Under the pieces are notes generated by a model. The model saw only the letters and a program-made list of their open reading frames with translations. It made no database searches and was not told the origin of the DNA. Positions 61,790 through 64,000 of a stretch of 64,000 bases of DNA are shown here, piece after piece. The DNA comes from Rhabditoides inermis (lineage: Eukaryota; Nematoda; Chromadorea; Rhabditida; Rhabditidae), in the NCBI GenBank assembly GCA_963966185.1, contig CAWZYM010000253.1, positions 707,501 through 771,500 of the forward strand, given 5' to 3'. Each line of letters starts with the position of its first letter. The first letter of the stretch is position 1. A program made the position numbers and the translations under genes.

Positions 61790-62469
61790 CTAGATGGGCA
61801 GGCCGGCAGTCTTGCGACACTTCTGCATGGTCGCCCTGTGGATGAACTGCTGTCTGGACACGTCGCGCACTCTCTTCAGGTACTCGGACACAGGAATACT
61901 GCCCTTCTTCAGACCCTGCCCTGCAACACACCATTCCACTACAATAAATAGGGCAAATGGCAACATGAAAATAAAGAGAGAAAAAATCAACTCAAGTTTG
62001 CTAGTTTTATTTCACATTTCACCTCTTCCTCTTACACTCGTAACTTGTAACACATTTGAAACCAATCCAACATCAAACAAAACAAAGCTCGCAGCGTTAA
62101 AGCAACGATAATTAGCAACGACAACGAGCGCAGAATGTGCACTACCGCTTACTCACACTCTCGCGTTCGCTCACCCGCGCATACTCACTACACTATCTCA
62201 CTCCAAGCCGGACACACTATCAACACACTATGACTCACTCCTCTAACGTCTAACACAACATACCAATCTATCGATTCTAGCCATGTGTCCATGTGCGTTA
62301 TCAGATAATTCCAATCAGAGAGCAATCAATTCACACAACATACTAAATACGAAACAGGCGTGGGCGGTGGTAGTGGTACGTACCGAGTGCGTATACGGCG
62401 TCGTCGCACGCGAGGTCCTTGGCGTACTCGAGCAGCAGCTGGCGGTGCAGCGGCGTCGTCGCCTACAGG

Positions 62470-62514
<45 letters not shown>

Positions 62515-64000
62515 CCTCTCTCTCTCTCTGTCTCCTCCCTGTCTCTCCCCCCTCCCCACCTGCATGGCATCGTCGATACTCGTCTCCTGTCCCCCTCCGG
62601 CATCTATCAGCGCGCGCTTCAACTCCGCCTTCTTTTCCTGTAATCAGGTGATCACAGTGAGACTGTGACATGTAAAAACACACACATGCACATCCCACAA
62701 TCACGTGTTTTACATACAACATCAAGCACGATACTACTACTGTTGTCAGGTACCCCTCCTCCCTCCTCCCTCCCTCCCTACCTGATGGGCAATCATGAAC
62801 GTGTTCATGTCCCTGCTCTGTCTGTCCAGCTCGTCTACCATCTGCTTCAGCTTCGTCTGCCCGCTGCGCAGCTCCATCTGGGTAGAGCGGATCGACGCCA
62901 GCTCCGCGTGAGACTGACCTGCAATGCATATGAAATAGTAATCAATCATTTATCCAGAATCGCTATATCCTGATGTAAATAATGTCATACGTATGTAATA
63001 TGTAAGACAATACCACTACATTTATTAGAATAGTTTGCCAAAAAAACCAATAAAAATACTATACGTTTCACGGGCACTAGTTTTTACAGGAGATCCGACA
63101 GAACCAATGTGTAATGTCCATTATTTTCGAAAAAAAACAATATCTATGACGTAAGCAGTAAACTTCACGTACAAATTTGGTGGTACTACCAAACAACTCA
63201 AATAATCGACATGGTCACGGCTCCAACGCGCGATCACGCTTTTCGACATTCCGAGACATGATGTCATATCTAGCGTGTCTTCTCCAATCTCGCCACTAAC
63301 CCATCGTATCCCTGAGCCGCTGCTTGATCTTGTCCTCGAGTGCCGACAGCACAGACGCCCGCAGATGCTCCGGCTTCACAGTCGACGAACTGCCCGGAGG
63401 AGGCGGCACCGGCGGAGGCGTCCTACAACAACACAATAAAGAAAAGAAGTGATAAAATGTAATGGTGAACAACCCAGCTCCTATCACCTGACTAGATTGT
63501 TGGGACAGTCTCATACGAGGCGGAGCACTCATCGAATGATGCACGCAACTAACTGCCAATATCCGTTCGACAAATCACACGAATTCACTACAATACACGG
63601 TCAGAAACCAATGAGCAACTGACCTGCCATGTGCAGCGGGCGCTCCGTACCCGGCGGGCTGTGGATAGCCTGCTCCGTAATTGGGATAGGGGGCGGGAGT
63701 GGGGTAGGAGGGGCCGGTGGGGTATGGTGTGCTGGCTGCCGAAGAGGGGTAGGGAGTGGGCATGGCGGGGGCCGCACTCGGATACGGCGTAGACGACGGA
63801 TACGCAGAAGACGGAGTCGCCGACGGCTGCGACTAATTGGTTTGATTGCCGACAATGAATATGTTTCATTTTCATTCATGGGTCATGTCGCTAAAATTGA
63901 GAAAAAAAACTTTTGAATTAATCGGAGCTCAATTCAATCATTCAATTATCAATGTTGAAAATATACCTTTTCGAGTTTCACTCTCTTCAGCACCATCTCT
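61790..64000 (-). CDS. tsg-101: TSG101, ESCRT-I subunit (partial, 5' end outside window)
   Basis: Eight exons seen: up to 64000-63967 (partial), 63624-63832, 63301-63422, 62782-62918, 62560-62637, 62384-62462, 61790-61920; the phases fit. TSG101 is the ESCRT-I core subunit that sorts ubiquitinated cargo on endosomes and helps in cytokinetic abscission. Visible here: a Pro/Tyr/Ser-rich linker (for example YPTGPSYPTPAPYPNYGAGY), TPPPVPPPPG, the KPEHLRASVLSALEDKIKQR helix, the coiled coil QMELRSGQTKLKQMVDELDR, and the C-terminal steadiness box TPLHRQLLLEYAKDLACDDA to VRDVSRQQFIHRATMQKCRK, ending KTAGLPI. The N-terminal UEV ubiquitin-binding domain must lie beyond 64000. A CT microsatellite (62473-62529) fills the intron before the steadiness-box exon. 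Confidence 0.92.
62473..62529. repeat. (CT)n microsatellite in a TSG101 intron
   Basis: CT run with small interruptions (GA in the transcript). Confidence 0.95.

Noticed and set aside
63485..63559. Extra TSG101 exon (MSAPPRMRLSQQSSQ)
   Set aside because: It would break the phase between 63624-63832 and 63301-63422, which join perfectly without it.

Overview
The window reads as nuclear DNA of a nematode. The support is: many small introns, GT-AG splicing mostly with short T-rich acceptors, likely trans-splice acceptors directly upstream of several start codons, and four chemoreceptor genes of nematode-type 7TM families (srt, an srg-superfamily member, srd-like, str-like). I cannot name the species; a free-living rhabditid or diplogastrid is possible. 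I derived all exon models by hand from the sequence, checking reading phase across every splice junction unless stated.

Layout. 1-184 (+): 3' end of a C-type lectin gene, convergent with a complete ETHE1-type persulfide dioxygenase (270-2462, -). 3765-8505: a large palindrome whose arms each carry an intact five-exon secreted-protein gene (4031-5328 + and 6761-8047 -). 10376-13867 (+): srt chemoreceptor. 15898-18190 (-): an unrecognised 405-residue, probably nuclear protein. 18666-25139 (-): a 19-exon gene resembling tnp2/CACTA-type transposases, with a poly-Gly N-terminus and a 2.1-kb foldback element inside one intron. 27275-28910 (-): srg-superfamily receptor. 29.5-32.2 kb: a gene fragment, a 500-bp AAT microsatellite, two 3' exons of an unknown gene, and a 940-bp Mutator-like element with a 9-bp target duplication. 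33643-38077 (+): srd-like receptor whose introns are full of small mobile elements. 39.2 kb: a reverse transcriptase relic. 40422-41606 (+): str-like receptor with one in-frame stop. 42414-46886 (-): trehalase lacking only its first exon(s). 50255-51280 (-): Pro/Ala/Tyr-rich secreted repeat protein. 53653-55047 (-): 70-residue secreted peptide. 56009-60167 (-): Rac GTPase with an extra base in the P-loop codons. 61790-64000 (-): TSG101 (ESCRT-I), running off the window.

There is no shared pathway: housekeeping genes (ETHE1, Rac, TSG101, trehalase) are mixed with fast-evolving environmental genes (receptors, lectin, secreted proteins) and many small non-autonomous elements. A recurring element combines terminal inverted repeats with an internal tRNA-like Pol III module. 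GA/CT microsatellites are abundant and mostly intronic or intergenic; they create many false Arg-Glu and Ser-Leu reading frames.

Points most worth checking: the Rac frameshift, the palindromic gene pair, the transposase-like host gene, the splice acceptor supplied by the Mutator-like terminus, and the use of GAG/AAG 3' splice sites in several genes.
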